In this document: one piece after another, positions 1 to 5,279 of the stretch
Layout of the letters: every line of letters starts with the position of its first letter
Position numbering within the stretch: position 1 is the stretch's first letter
Assembly: GCA_031254715.1 (NCBI GenBank)
Contig: JAIRTY010000261.1
Span: 1 to 10,695 of the forward strand
Source of the DNA: Nocardiopsaceae bacterium
GTDB taxonomy: Bacteria > Actinomycetota > Actinomycetes > Streptosporangiales > Streptosporangiaceae
Reading direction: 5' to 3'
DNA length: 10,695 nt
Made by a program: the position numbers and the translations under genes
The notes under the pieces: model-generated
Database searches by the model: none
Told to the model about the DNA's origin: nothing
The model's input: only the letters and a program-made list of their open reading frames with translations

Positions 1-19
1 CACGACGCCCTTCCGATCT
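1..19. other. Residual Illumina adapter at contig end (not genomic)
   Basis: These bases match the last 19 bases of the Illumina TruSeq read-1 adapter (ending GCTCTTCCGATCT) at 18 positions; the only difference is C for T at base 9. Read in the dnaG frame they give TTPFRS, which does not resemble primase, whereas the primase-like sequence begins right after. The simplest reading is untrimmed adapter carried into an assembly, so the true left edge of the genome sequence is base 20. Confidence 0.88.
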
Positions 20-937
20 AGCGAGCTGGGCAAGTACAACCTCGACACCAACGAAGGCCAGCTCGGCGCGCTGGACGCCGCCGCGCCGATCGTGGCCCGG
101 ATCAAGGACCGGGGCCTGCGCGACCGGTACGCGGTCAGCCTGGACCGGTGGCTGGGCCTGATGGACGAGCAGTTCGTGCTGGAGCGGATCCGCGCCGCCG
201 GTCACGGCCGTGGCAACGGCGCCGCGCCGCAGCGAGCCGTGCCCGCGCGGAGAGGTGCCGGCGGGCCATCGGGGTCCGGCGTGTCCCCCGGGGTCCGGGG
301 TGTCGCCCGGGGCGCGGACAGCCCCGCGGTGCTGCGGCCGGGAGAAGGCCTGGGGCAGCGGGCCGGCGTGGCCGCCACGCCGGCCACGGGCGATGCCCGT
401 TCGGAATCTCCTGACCCCCGGGGGCCTGCCGCGGCGGAAACGGAGCGGTACGACCTCGCCAGCCCGGTGATCCTGCTCGAACGGGAGGCGCTCAAGCTGG
501 CGGTGCAGCGACCGGCGCTGTGCGGGCCGGAGTTCGACGCCCTGGGCGAGGGCGTGTTCACGGCGGCGCGGCACGAAGCGGTGTCCGCGCTGATCGTCGC
601 CTGCGGCGGGACGGCGGCCGCTGGCAGTGTCCGGGAGTGGGCAGCCCGGCTCCGGGACCAGGCGCCCGACGACGCCGTCCGGAGCTTCGTCACGCAGCTT
701 GCGGTGGAGCCGATGCGGGTACCGAAGGCGGACGGCGAGCCGGACGCCCGGTACGCCTCGGCGGTGCTCGCCCGGGTGGAGGAACTGGCGGTGAGCCGCC
801 GGATCGCGGCGGCCAAGGCGCGGCTGCAGCGGATGAGCCCGGTCGAGGAACAGGGCTTCAACCGGCTGTTCGGCGACCTGATCGCGCTGGAGCAGCAGCG
901 CAAGGTGCTGGTCGAGCGGGCCGCGGGCGCGCTCTGA
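20..937 (+). CDS. dnaG: DNA primase DnaG, 3' part only (5' truncated by contig end)
   Basis: DnaG makes the RNA primers for replication forks and for Okazaki fragments, acting with the replicative helicase DnaB. Only the C-terminal part is here. The first ~60 residues (LDTNEGQLGALDAAAPIVARIKDRGLRDRYAVSLDRWLG) resemble the end of the RNA-polymerase core domain in actinobacterial primases. A Gly/Pro/Arg-rich, probably disordered linker follows (about bases 200-445). The rest (from YDLASPVILLEREALKLAVQRPAL to the stop) has the all-helical look of the DnaB-binding C-terminal domain, with the typical EREALKL...Q.P.L start and a closing long helix. The zinc finger and the TOPRIM catalytic residues lie off the window. 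The same frame is open through base 2, but bases 1-19 are adapter. A sigma-factor gene follows in the same direction after 221 bp, a known actinobacterial neighbourhood. Family assignment is firm; the completeness of the linker is less so, because it contains an out-of-phase tandem duplication. Confidence 0.92.
   Translation, partial: SELGKYNLDTNEGQLGALDAAAPIVARIKDRGLRDRYAVSLDRWLGLMDEQFVLERIRAAGHGRGNGAAPQRAVPARRGAGGPSGSGVSPGVRGVARGADSPAVLRPGEGLGQRAGVAATPATGDARSESPDPRGPAAAETERYDLASPVILLEREALKLAVQRPALCGPEFDALGEGVFTAARHEAVSALIVACGGTAAAGSVREWAARLRDQAPDDAVRSFVTQLAVEPMRVPKADGEPDARYASAVLARVEELAVSRRIAAAKARLQRMSPVEEQGFNRLFGDLIALEQQRKVLVERAAGAL
272..310 (+). repeat. Imperfect 19-bp-period tandem duplication in the dnaG linker
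   Basis: The 20 bases starting at 272 (gggtccggcgtgtcccccgg) recur starting at 291 with two C-to-G changes. The period is 19 bp, not a multiple of three, so the two copies are read in different phases. The domains on both sides are nevertheless in the same frame, so the shift is either compensated within the low-complexity linker or is tolerated there. Confidence 0.7.
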
Positions 938-1145
938 CTTTCCGGGCCGGTCGCCGCGCTCAAGGGCTGACCGCCCGGGCGCGTTAGGGACGGCAGTAAC
1001 ACCTCTACGGCCGGGGTCCGGGAGTTCTCTGTGTGTGGCGGAGCCCCCGCCGTCGCGGCATCTGCGCTGGTGACGCAGGCAATGTCCGGTGTTACTGACC
1101 GCAAGGTGACAAAATTAGGCCCCCCGTAACCTGGGGTTCCTAGCG

Positions 1146-1151
1146 CACACT
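1146..1151 (+). promoter_or_regulatory. Candidate -10 element for a leaderless sigma-factor transcript
   Basis: CACACT lies exactly 7 bases before the GTG at 1159, the spacing expected when transcription starts on the start codon. It keeps the A2 and T6 of TANNNT but not T1. No Shine-Dalgarno sequence precedes the GTG. An alternative promoter is GTGACA (1106-1111) with TAACCT (1127-1132), but its 15-bp spacer is short. The rest of the 938-1158 gap holds no gene or strong hairpin that I can see. Confidence 0.35.
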
Positions 1152-1158
1152 GGTCCTC

Positions 1159-2316
1159 GTGACCTTCACGTTACTTCGCAGCCAGCAGCGCGGCGATCAG
1201 ATGGCGGAACTGGTCGCTCAGGCCCGGGAACGGGGCGCTATCGCAGTTGCCGATATCTCGGCCGCACTTGACGGAACTGATCTCTCGGCCGAGGCCGTCG
1301 ACGGCGTGGTGCGGATGCTCGTCGACGAGGGCATCGACATCCTGGAAGCCCCCGAGGAACCCGAGGAGCTGGTCCGTCCTGGCAGACCGGCCGACGACGG
1401 CCGCCGCGCCGCCACCAGCGACCTGGTGCGCATCTACCTGCGCGAGATCGGGCGCGTCCCGCTGCTGACGGCGGAAGACGAGGTGGAGCTGGCCAAGTCG
1501 ATCGAGGCTGGGCTGTTCGCGGAGGAGAAGCGCCGCGGCGGCTTCCCCTGCCTCGGCGCGGGCACCGATGAGCTCGCCGTGCTGGCGGCCGAGGGCCTGC
1601 GCGCCAAGCAGCGCCTGATCGAGGCCAACCTCCGGCTGGTGGTGTCCATCGCCAAGCGCTACATCGGGCGCGGCCTGGTCTTCCTCGACCTGATCCAGGA
1701 GGGGAACCTGGGCCTGATCCGGGCGGTGGAGAAGTTCGACTACACCAAGGGCTACAAGTTCTCCACCTACGCGACCTGGTGGATCCGGCAGGCCATCACC
1801 CGGGCCATCGCCGACCAGGCCCGCACCATCCGGATCCCGGTGCACATGGTCGAGACCATCAACAAGATGGCGCGGGTGCAGCGGCAACTGCACCAGCGGC
1901 TGGGCCGCGAGGCCTCGCCGGCCGAGATCGGCGCCGAGATGGGGCTGACCGCCGAACGTGTCGCGGAGATCCAGCGGATCGCCCAGGAGCCGGTCTCGCT
2001 GCAGTCACCCATCGGCGAGGAAGACTCCGACCTGGGCGACTTCATCGAGGACACCGACGCCGTGGTGCCGATGGAGGCGGCCGCCTTCATCATGCTGCAG
2101 GAACAGCTCGAGGAGATCCTGCACAGCCTGTCCGGCCGGGAGCAGAAGATCATCCAGCTGCGGTTCGGCCTCACCGACGGCCATCCGCGCACGCTGGAAG
2201 AGGTCGGCCGGGAGTTCGGGGTCACCAGGGAGCGGATCCGCCAGATCGAGTCCAAGACGCTCGCCAAGCTCCGCCACCCCAGCCGGGCCCAGCTGCTGCG
2301 CGAATACCTCGGCTGA
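1159..2316 (+). CDS. rpoD: RNA polymerase sigma factor, RpoD/SigA (sigma-70) family
   Basis: This sigma-70 subunit directs RNA polymerase to -10/-35 promoters. The 385 residues show a short region-1.1-like domain (about 15-65, AELVAQARERGAIAVADIS to DEGIDILEA), region 1.2 (about 86-118, LVRIYLREIGRVPLLTAEDE), region 2 (about 150-230) with the core-binding stretch LIQEGNLGLIRAVEKFDY and the -10 melting/recognition stretch KFSTYATWWIRQAITRAI, region 3 (about 231-308) and region 4 with the -35-binding helix-turn-helix TLEEVGREFGVTRERIRQIE (345-364). It is shorter than HrdB-type principal sigmas, lacking their long acidic N-terminal extension. From memory, the dnaG-linked sigma of Streptomyces is HrdA, a group-2 factor, so this copy may be an alternative rather than the essential principal sigma. 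An in-frame TAG at 1141 limits the start to GTG 1159 or ATG 1201 (codon 15). I keep GTG because of the leaderless -10 spacing; neither has a good ribosome site. With GTG, codon 5 is the rare Leu codon TTA. The family call is certain; the group and start are not. Confidence 0.95.
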   Translation: MTFTLLRSQQRGDQMAELVAQARERGAIAVADISAALDGTDLSAEAVDGVVRMLVDEGIDILEAPEEPEELVRPGRPADDGRRAATSDLVRIYLREIGRVPLLTAEDEVELAKSIEAGLFAEEKRRGGFPCLGAGTDELAVLAAEGLRAKQRLIEANLRLVVSIAKRYIGRGLVFLDLIQEGNLGLIRAVEKFDYTKGYKFSTYATWWIRQAITRAIADQARTIRIPVHMVETINKMARVQRQLHQRLGREASPAEIGAEMGLTAERVAEIQRIAQEPVSLQSPIGEEDSDLGDFIEDTDAVVPMEAAAFIMLQEQLEEILHSLSGREQKIIQLRFGLTDGHPRTLEEVGREFGVTRERIRQIESKTLAKLRHPSRAQLLREYLG

Positions 2317-2323
2317 CGCGCCC

Positions 2324-2345
2324 GGCCCTGCGGAGCGCCCAGGCC
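2324..2345 (+). terminator. Weak hairpin after the sigma-factor gene
   Basis: GGCCCTG pairs with CAGGCC across a 9-base loop, with one bulged C, a few bases after the sigma-factor stop. There is no T-tract. It may act as a terminator of the GC-rich actinobacterial type, but a stem this short can occur by chance in DNA of this composition. Confidence 0.22.
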
Positions 2346-2398
2346 TGAGGCCCCGGGTGCCCGGCGGAAATTCAGGTGCCAGGCCAGTCCCGGCTGCA

Positions 2399-2404
2399 TA
2401 CGCT
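2399..2404 (+). promoter_or_regulatory. -10 element of a leaderless promoter for the LysE-family gene
   Basis: TACGCT fits TANNNT and ends 7 bases before ATG 2412, the classic leaderless geometry. No Shine-Dalgarno-like sequence lies in front of that ATG. A convincing -35 is not visible at 16-18 bp. The element decides the start: an upstream in-frame GTG at 2376 would add 12 residues not typical of the family. Confidence 0.5.
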
Positions 2405-2411
2405 GGCCGTC

Positions 2412-3050
2412 ATGGTGCCAGCAAGCCATCTGCTCGCCTTTGCCGCTGTGCTCACGGTCATCATCGCCGTGCCGGGGCCGAGCGTGGTGTTCACGGTCAG
2501 CCGGGCGCTGACGGCCGGCCGCCGGCCGGCTCTGTTCACGGTGGCCGGGAACGCGGTCGGCGTGTACGTCCAGGTGATCGCGGTCGCGTTCGGGGTGGGC
2601 GAGCTGGTCGAGCGGTCGGCGCAGGCGTTCACCGCGGTGAAGCTGGCCGGCGCCGCCTACCTGGTCTACCTGGGCGTGCAGGCGATCCGGCACCGGCGGT
2701 CGATGGCCGAGGCGCTGGCCGCGCGGGCAGCACCGGTGACGGCTGCCCGGGCGCTGCGCGATGGCGTGGTGGTGGGGGCGACGAACCCCAAGACGATCGT
2801 GTTCTTCGTGACCGCGTTGCCGGAGTTCGTCAGCCCCACGGCCGGTGACCTGCCCCGGCAGATGCTGATCCTGGGCCTGCTGTTCCCGGTGATCGCACTG
2901 CTGCTGGACAGCATGTGGGCAGTTGGCGCCGGCACGGCCCGGCAGTGGCTGGCCGCCTCACCGCGGCGGCTGGCGCTCGTCGGTGGCACCGGCGGCCTGG
3001 TGATGATCGGGGTGGGCGCCAGCCTGGCCGTGACCGGCCGCAAGGACTAG
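2412..3050 (+). CDS. LysE/RhtB-family amino acid (or small metabolite) exporter
   Basis: An inner-membrane efflux protein of 212 residues, the normal length for the LysE superfamily, which exports amino acids such as lysine, homoserine or threonine by proton-driven antiport. Family marks are the N-terminal PGPSVVFTVSRALTAGRR segment (21-38), the NAVGVYVQ segment (47-54), KLAGAAYLVYLGVQAIR (77-93), and the second-half GATNPKTIVFFVTALPEFV (122-140). Hydrophobic stretches fit about six membrane helices: roughly 4-24, 41-62, 72-91, 118-138, 152-172 and 185-206. The start MVPASHLLAF is typical for actinobacterial members. It is preceded by its own -10 box, so it is likely transcribed separately from the sigma factor, and its stop lies only 8 bp from the stop of the convergent membrane-protein gene. 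The exported substrate cannot be predicted from sequence. Confidence 0.92.
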   Translation: MVPASHLLAFAAVLTVIIAVPGPSVVFTVSRALTAGRRPALFTVAGNAVGVYVQVIAVAFGVGELVERSAQAFTAVKLAGAAYLVYLGVQAIRHRRSMAEALAARAAPVTAARALRDGVVVGATNPKTIVFFVTALPEFVSPTAGDLPRQMLILGLLFPVIALLLDSMWAVGAGTARQWLAASPRRLALVGGTGGLVMIGVGASLAVTGRKD

Positions 3051-3058
3051 CCCGAGGA

Positions 3059-4066
3059 TCAGCCCTGGGGCGGCCCTTCCGGGCGCTGCCACGGCGCGGT
3101 CCCGCCTGCCTGCGGCCCTGGGGTGCTGCTGTCACCGCCCGGGCCAGACCGGTACGGCGGCGGCTGCCCGGGCGGAGGCTGCCCCGGCGGCTGACCGGGT
3201 GGCGGCTGCGGCGGAGCGGGCGGCGGCATTCCTGGCCCGCCCGGTGGGCCAGGCGGCGGCGACCCCGGGCCTCCCGGTGGCGGGCTCCACGGGCCTCCCG
3301 GTGGCGGGCCGCCAGGACCTCCCGGCGGCCCTCCCGGGCCTCCGGGTGGCGGGGCTCCCGGACCCCCCGGCCAGCCAGCCCCCGCCGCCGCAGGCGTCCA
3401 CTGGCCCGCGTGGGCAGCGTTCAGCCGGTAGTAGATGAGCGTGACCACCAGCGCCAGGAACGGCGTGAACAGGGTCCCGGCCACGACGTCGGCGATGAGG
3501 TTCCGCGCCAGTATCGGCAGCGCGAACAGGATTATCGAGAGCACGATCTCGAACGCGATCCGGATCAGGAACACGAGCACGTACGTGCCGAACACGTGCC
3601 ACGCGTAGCCCCGCACCGTCCGCCAGCTGCGGCTGAACGATTCGAAGATCCCGGCTTCGCCGATCATGATGGACGGCACGATCAGTGACCAGAACGTCAG
3701 CAGGATCAGGCCAGGAACGATCAGCAGGATGAATCCGATACCAATGCCGATAGCGGCCAGGATGGACGCGGCCGCGACCGGGAGCAGGTAGGGGACAGCG
3801 GCCTTGATGGTCTGGCCGAGGTCCATGTCCACCCGGCCGTCCCTGACGTCCTGCACCGCCTTGACCAGCGCCGCATACACCAGGAAGGTCGCCACCAGCG
3901 AGATGATCCAGGACACCGAGCGACCGGCAGCGCCGCCGAACCCGTCGAGCAGGCCGACGAGAACCGCCGCGATCACGTAGATAATGAATGAGATGATCAG
4001 GAAATGCGCGGCATACCGTTTGTATAGCTGCCAGGCCTCGCCCAGCACCCCCGTGAGTGGGCTCAT
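3059..4066 (-). CDS. Multi-pass membrane protein with Pro/Gly-rich C-terminal tail (GPDPase membrane-domain-like)
   Basis: The first ~220 of 335 residues form an alpha-helical membrane domain. Hydrophobic segments lie near 21-41, 51-71, 90-111, 112-133, 158-185 and 193-213. The N-terminal LGEAWQLYKRYAAHFLIIS, the central VPGLILLTFWSLIVPSIMIGEAG and the following FSRSWRTVRGYAWHVFGTYVL are characteristic of the small membrane-domain family annotated as 'glycerophosphoryl diester phosphodiesterase membrane domain' or YciC-like. The catalytic phosphodiesterase domain is absent, so no enzyme activity is implied. Residues about 224-335 are a cytosolic-looking low-complexity tail of GGPGGPPPGG-type repeats and PPPGQPPGQPPPGQPPP, such as is common on actinobacterial membrane proteins and thought to mediate protein contacts. 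The gene starts at an ATG 6 bases after a TAGCAT -10 box. It is convergent with the LysE gene at 8 bp, leaving no room for an independent terminator. The role is unknown. Confidence 0.75.
   Translation of the reverse strand: MSPLTGVLGEAWQLYKRYAAHFLIISFIIYVIAAVLVGLLDGFGGAAGRSVSWIISLVATFLVYAALVKAVQDVRDGRVDMDLGQTIKAAVPYLLPVAAASILAAIGIGIGFILLIVPGLILLTFWSLIVPSIMIGEAGIFESFSRSWRTVRGYAWHVFGTYVLVFLIRIAFEIVLSIILFALPILARNLIADVVAGTLFTPFLALVVTLIYYRLNAAHAGQWTPAAAGAGWPGGPGAPPPGGPGGPPGGPGGPPPGGPWSPPPGGPGSPPPGPPGGPGMPPPAPPQPPPGQPPGQPPPGQPPPYRSGPGGDSSTPGPQAGGTAPWQRPEGPPQG
3266..3309 (-). repeat. Direct 20-bp repeat encoding the Pro/Gly tail
   Basis: The sequence cgggcctcccggtggcgggc occurs at 3266-3285 and again at 3290-3309, a 24-bp period equal to eight codons. 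Degenerate copies continue to about 3360. It encodes the GGPPPGGPW-like repeats of the membrane protein's tail. In-phase repeats like this can expand or contract by slippage without breaking the frame. Confidence 0.75.
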
Positions 4067-4072
4067 GAGATC

Positions 4073-4078
4073 ATGCTA
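4073..4078 (-). promoter_or_regulatory. -10 element of a leaderless promoter for the membrane-protein gene
   Basis: On the minus strand TAGCAT fits TANNNT and is followed by 6 bases and then the ATG at 4066. No ribosome binding site precedes that ATG. No -35 hexamer is recognisable; the expected place is inside the neighbouring hairpin. Confidence 0.5.
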
Positions 4079-4089
4079 AATGGCGGCCT

Positions 4090-4123
4090 CGGCCTGCCGG
4101 GAGAGCGACTCCCTGCCAGGCCG
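4090..4123 (-). terminator. Hairpin terminator after the small membrane-protein gene
   Basis: Arms of 14 and 15 bases (4090-4103 and 4109-4123; CGGCCTG...GGGAG against CTCCC...CAGGCCG) pair with one bulge and one mismatch around a 5-base loop. The hairpin fills the 74-bp gap between the upstream small gene's stop and the -10 box of the next gene on the same strand, so it probably separates the two transcripts. There is no U-tract. Confidence 0.5.
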
Positions 4124-4140
4124 ATTCGGCCCACGGCCCG

Positions 4141-4479
4141 CTAAGTCTTGCGGTGCCGCTCGTGTGGTGGCATGTGCGGATGCCCGTCGGTGGACGGGCC
4201 ACCGTCATTGTTGGCCCGGTGCCCGCCCGGCATGTACCCGCTGGCCTTGCTCTTGGCTGCGTTGGCCATGCGCGGCACCCGGTCCGACATCCGGTCCTTG
4301 GCGGCCCGGGCGATCCCGGCCGCCTGTGCCTGCGCTGTCGCGGCTGCTTGCTGGAAAGCCGGGCTGTCGGCCGTCTTCCGCGCCAGCCGCGCTATCTGCT
4401 CGTAGCGTTCCCGCCCGGCCCTGGCTCCGAGCACGAAGCCGACGGCCAGCCCGGCCAGGAAAATCGTCCGGTACCGCAT
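4141..4479 (-). CDS. Small single-pass membrane protein (YtxH-like / hypothetical)
   Basis: A 112-residue protein. Its N-terminus MRYRTIFLAGLAVGFVLGARAGRERYEQI has one short glycine-rich hydrophobic segment (about 5-19) followed by RAGRERYEQ, a pattern I recognise from actinobacterial YtxH-type or 'hypothetical membrane' proteins. Residues about 30-85 are Ala/Gln/Lys-rich and likely helical (ARLARKTADSPAFQQAAATAQAQAAGIARAAKDRMSDRV). The last ~25 residues are His/Pro/Gly-rich (GGPSTDGHPHMPPHERHRKT) and look disordered; the His cluster might bind metal, but that is speculation. The start is supported by a good ribosome site, GAGAGG, 7 bases before the ATG, unlike the leaderless neighbours. A possible -10 box (TACGGT) lies on the minus strand near 4535-4540. 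No function is known. Confidence 0.7.
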   Translation of the reverse strand: MRYRTIFLAGLAVGFVLGARAGRERYEQIARLARKTADSPAFQQAAATAQAQAAGIARAAKDRMSDRVPRMANAAKSKASGYMPGGHRANNDGGPSTDGHPHMPPHERHRKT

Positions 4480-4549
4480 GGTGGGACCTCTCTCACACCT
4501 GAGTGAACCTGCTGGCTTGACTTCCCCCTGATAACCGTACGTACTCCTA

Positions 4550-4589
4550 CTGGCCTCCTGCCGGACAGCCTGGCCTCCTGCCGGACAGC
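4550..4589. repeat. Perfect 20-bp tandem duplication
   Basis: The unit ctggcctcctgccggacagc is present twice head to tail (4550-4569 and 4570-4589) in the intergenic region between the small membrane-protein gene and the tRNA. It encodes nothing. The exact identity suggests a recent slippage duplication, or a doubled protein-binding site. Confidence 0.9.
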
Positions 4590-4609
4590 ACCAATCCGGG
4601 TCGGCGGAG

Positions 4610-4640
4610 CGGACAGGAACGGTCTCGCGTGGGCTACCCT
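4610..4640 (+). promoter_or_regulatory. Candidate promoter of the tRNA-Asn gene
   Basis: TACCCT (4635-4640) fits TANNNT, with a poor -35 candidate CGGACA (4610-4615) 19 bp upstream. Transcription would then begin around 4647, giving a leader of about 50 bases before the tRNA. The leader contains a short direct repeat, gtccggta, at 4663-4670 and 4671-4678 or nearby. Confidence 0.3.
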
Positions 4641-4697
4641 TACCCCCGGTGGGAAGCGGAAGTCCGGTACGTCCGGTAACCGCAATCCTGCCATCGA

Positions 4698-4770
4698 TCC
4701 CGCGTAGCTCAATCGGCAGAGCGTCCGGCTGTTAACCGGCAGGTTCCGTGTTCGAATCACGGCGCGGGAG
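4698..4770 (+). tRNA. tRNA-Asn, anticodon GUU
   Basis: The cloverleaf can be drawn by hand. The acceptor stem is TCCCGCG with CGCGGGA plus discriminator G. The D-stem is GCTC/GAGC, the anticodon loop is CTGTTAA with GTT at 4731-4733, the variable loop is AGGTT, and the T-arm is CCGTG-TTCGAAT-CACGG. The outermost anticodon-stem pair (27-43) is a U-C mismatch. The CCA end is not encoded; the next bases are CGA, so CCA must be added enzymatically. Anticodon GUU reads both AAC and AAU. Confidence 0.97.
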
Positions 4771-4776
4771 CGAAAA

Positions 4777-4791
4777 GCCCTGGTGAGGGGC
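4777..4791 (+). terminator. Short hairpin just behind the tRNA
   Basis: GCCCT-ggtga-GGGGC can form a 5-bp stem beginning six bases after the tRNA. It has no T-tract and is short, so it may be a weak terminator or processing signal for the tRNA transcript. Confidence 0.25.
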
Positions 4792-4984
4792 ATAGCTCGG
4801 ACATACTTGCGCATGTACTCGCCTCGCGACCCTGGCAACTACTCGCTCAGCTTTCTCTCTAGGCATTCATCTGCGGGAGCAAGCATGCCGTGCTGTGCCA
4901 CCTTCTCGTCGGCCTCGGACGGCCCTGCCTTCTGGACAAGTCGGGTCCGTCGGGTGCGAGCCGCGCCAGAATTCCATGGTCATC
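4792..4984. other. Gene-poor segment between tRNA-Asn and the toxin remnant
   Basis: I see no supportable gene here. Composition is visibly less GC-rich than the rest (for example catacttgcgcatgtactc, cagctttctctctaggcattc). On the minus strand a small open frame of 38 codons starts one base after the toxin stop (ATG at 4983, ending at 4867), and another frame in the same stretch reads DEKVAQHGMLAPADECLERKLSE before a stop; either could be a decayed gene fragment, but neither is recognisable. Confidence 0.4.
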
Positions 4985-5279
4985 TTACGGGCGCCCGAAG
5001 ATGTCGTGTGTGCCGATTCTCCGCCAGACCACGTGCGCCTGGCCCGGTACCCGCGGCTGACCATAGTGGAAGGTCGCCCGGCCATCGGGTGCCCAGGTCA
5101 TTTCGTAGACTCCGCGGGCACCCTGGACGCCTTTCACCCCGGAGCCCCTGCCTGAATGTGCCGCCCCGCTGGAGATCCCCGGCGAACTGGCGGACCGACG
5201 CCAGGAACGCCGCCGGTTGGCCGGGGTCGAGCTTGTCCAGATCAGCGCTGAAGCGCGGCAGCCACTCGTAGGCCGGCAT
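4985..5279 (-). pseudogene. RelE-family toxin gene, broken by a single-base frameshift
   Basis: Two frames together spell one complete RelE-like toxin. Frame one starts at ATG 5279 and gives MPAYEWLPRFSADLDKLDPG...FRQGLR (47 residues), then runs into nonsense. Frame two continues with VKGVQGARGVYEMTW, then APDGRATFHYG, then HVVWRRIGTHDIF to the TAA at 4987. The switch point is a run of four Gs on the minus strand (C at 5137-5140); removing one G joins LR to VK and gives a 97-residue protein, a normal length for this family. The ...GVWEMTWAPDGRATF...WRRIGTHDIF pattern is one I recognise from actinobacterial RelE-type mRNA-interferase toxins of type II toxin-antitoxin systems, which cleave mRNA at the ribosome. 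The TGA of a short upstream frame abuts the ATG. It may be a true pseudogene or a homopolymer sequencing error. Reading through the shift in life (programmed frameshifting) is possible but has no visible support. Confidence 0.8.

Noticed and set aside
202..1104. Long open frame on the minus strand opposite dnaG
   Set aside because: It runs antisense to a recognisable primase domain and its residues (Arg/Ala/Ser/Pro-rich) are typical of reverse-frame reading in high-GC DNA.
3266..3360. CRISPR-like array suggested by regularly spaced repeats
   Set aside because: The 24-bp period matches codon repeats of the Pro/Gly tail and there are no unique spacers.
3199..3438. Plus-strand frames across the Pro/Gly repeat region
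   Set aside because: They are shadows of the repetitive tail of the minus-strand membrane protein.
4392..4838. Minus-strand open frame running across the tRNA gene
   Set aside because: It overlaps a complete tRNA on the other strand and the well-supported small membrane-protein gene in another frame.
5137..5140. Programmed ribosomal frameshift in the toxin
   Set aside because: A bare G4 run without a slippery heptamer, stimulatory structure or nearby stop arrangement gives no support; mutation or base error is simpler.
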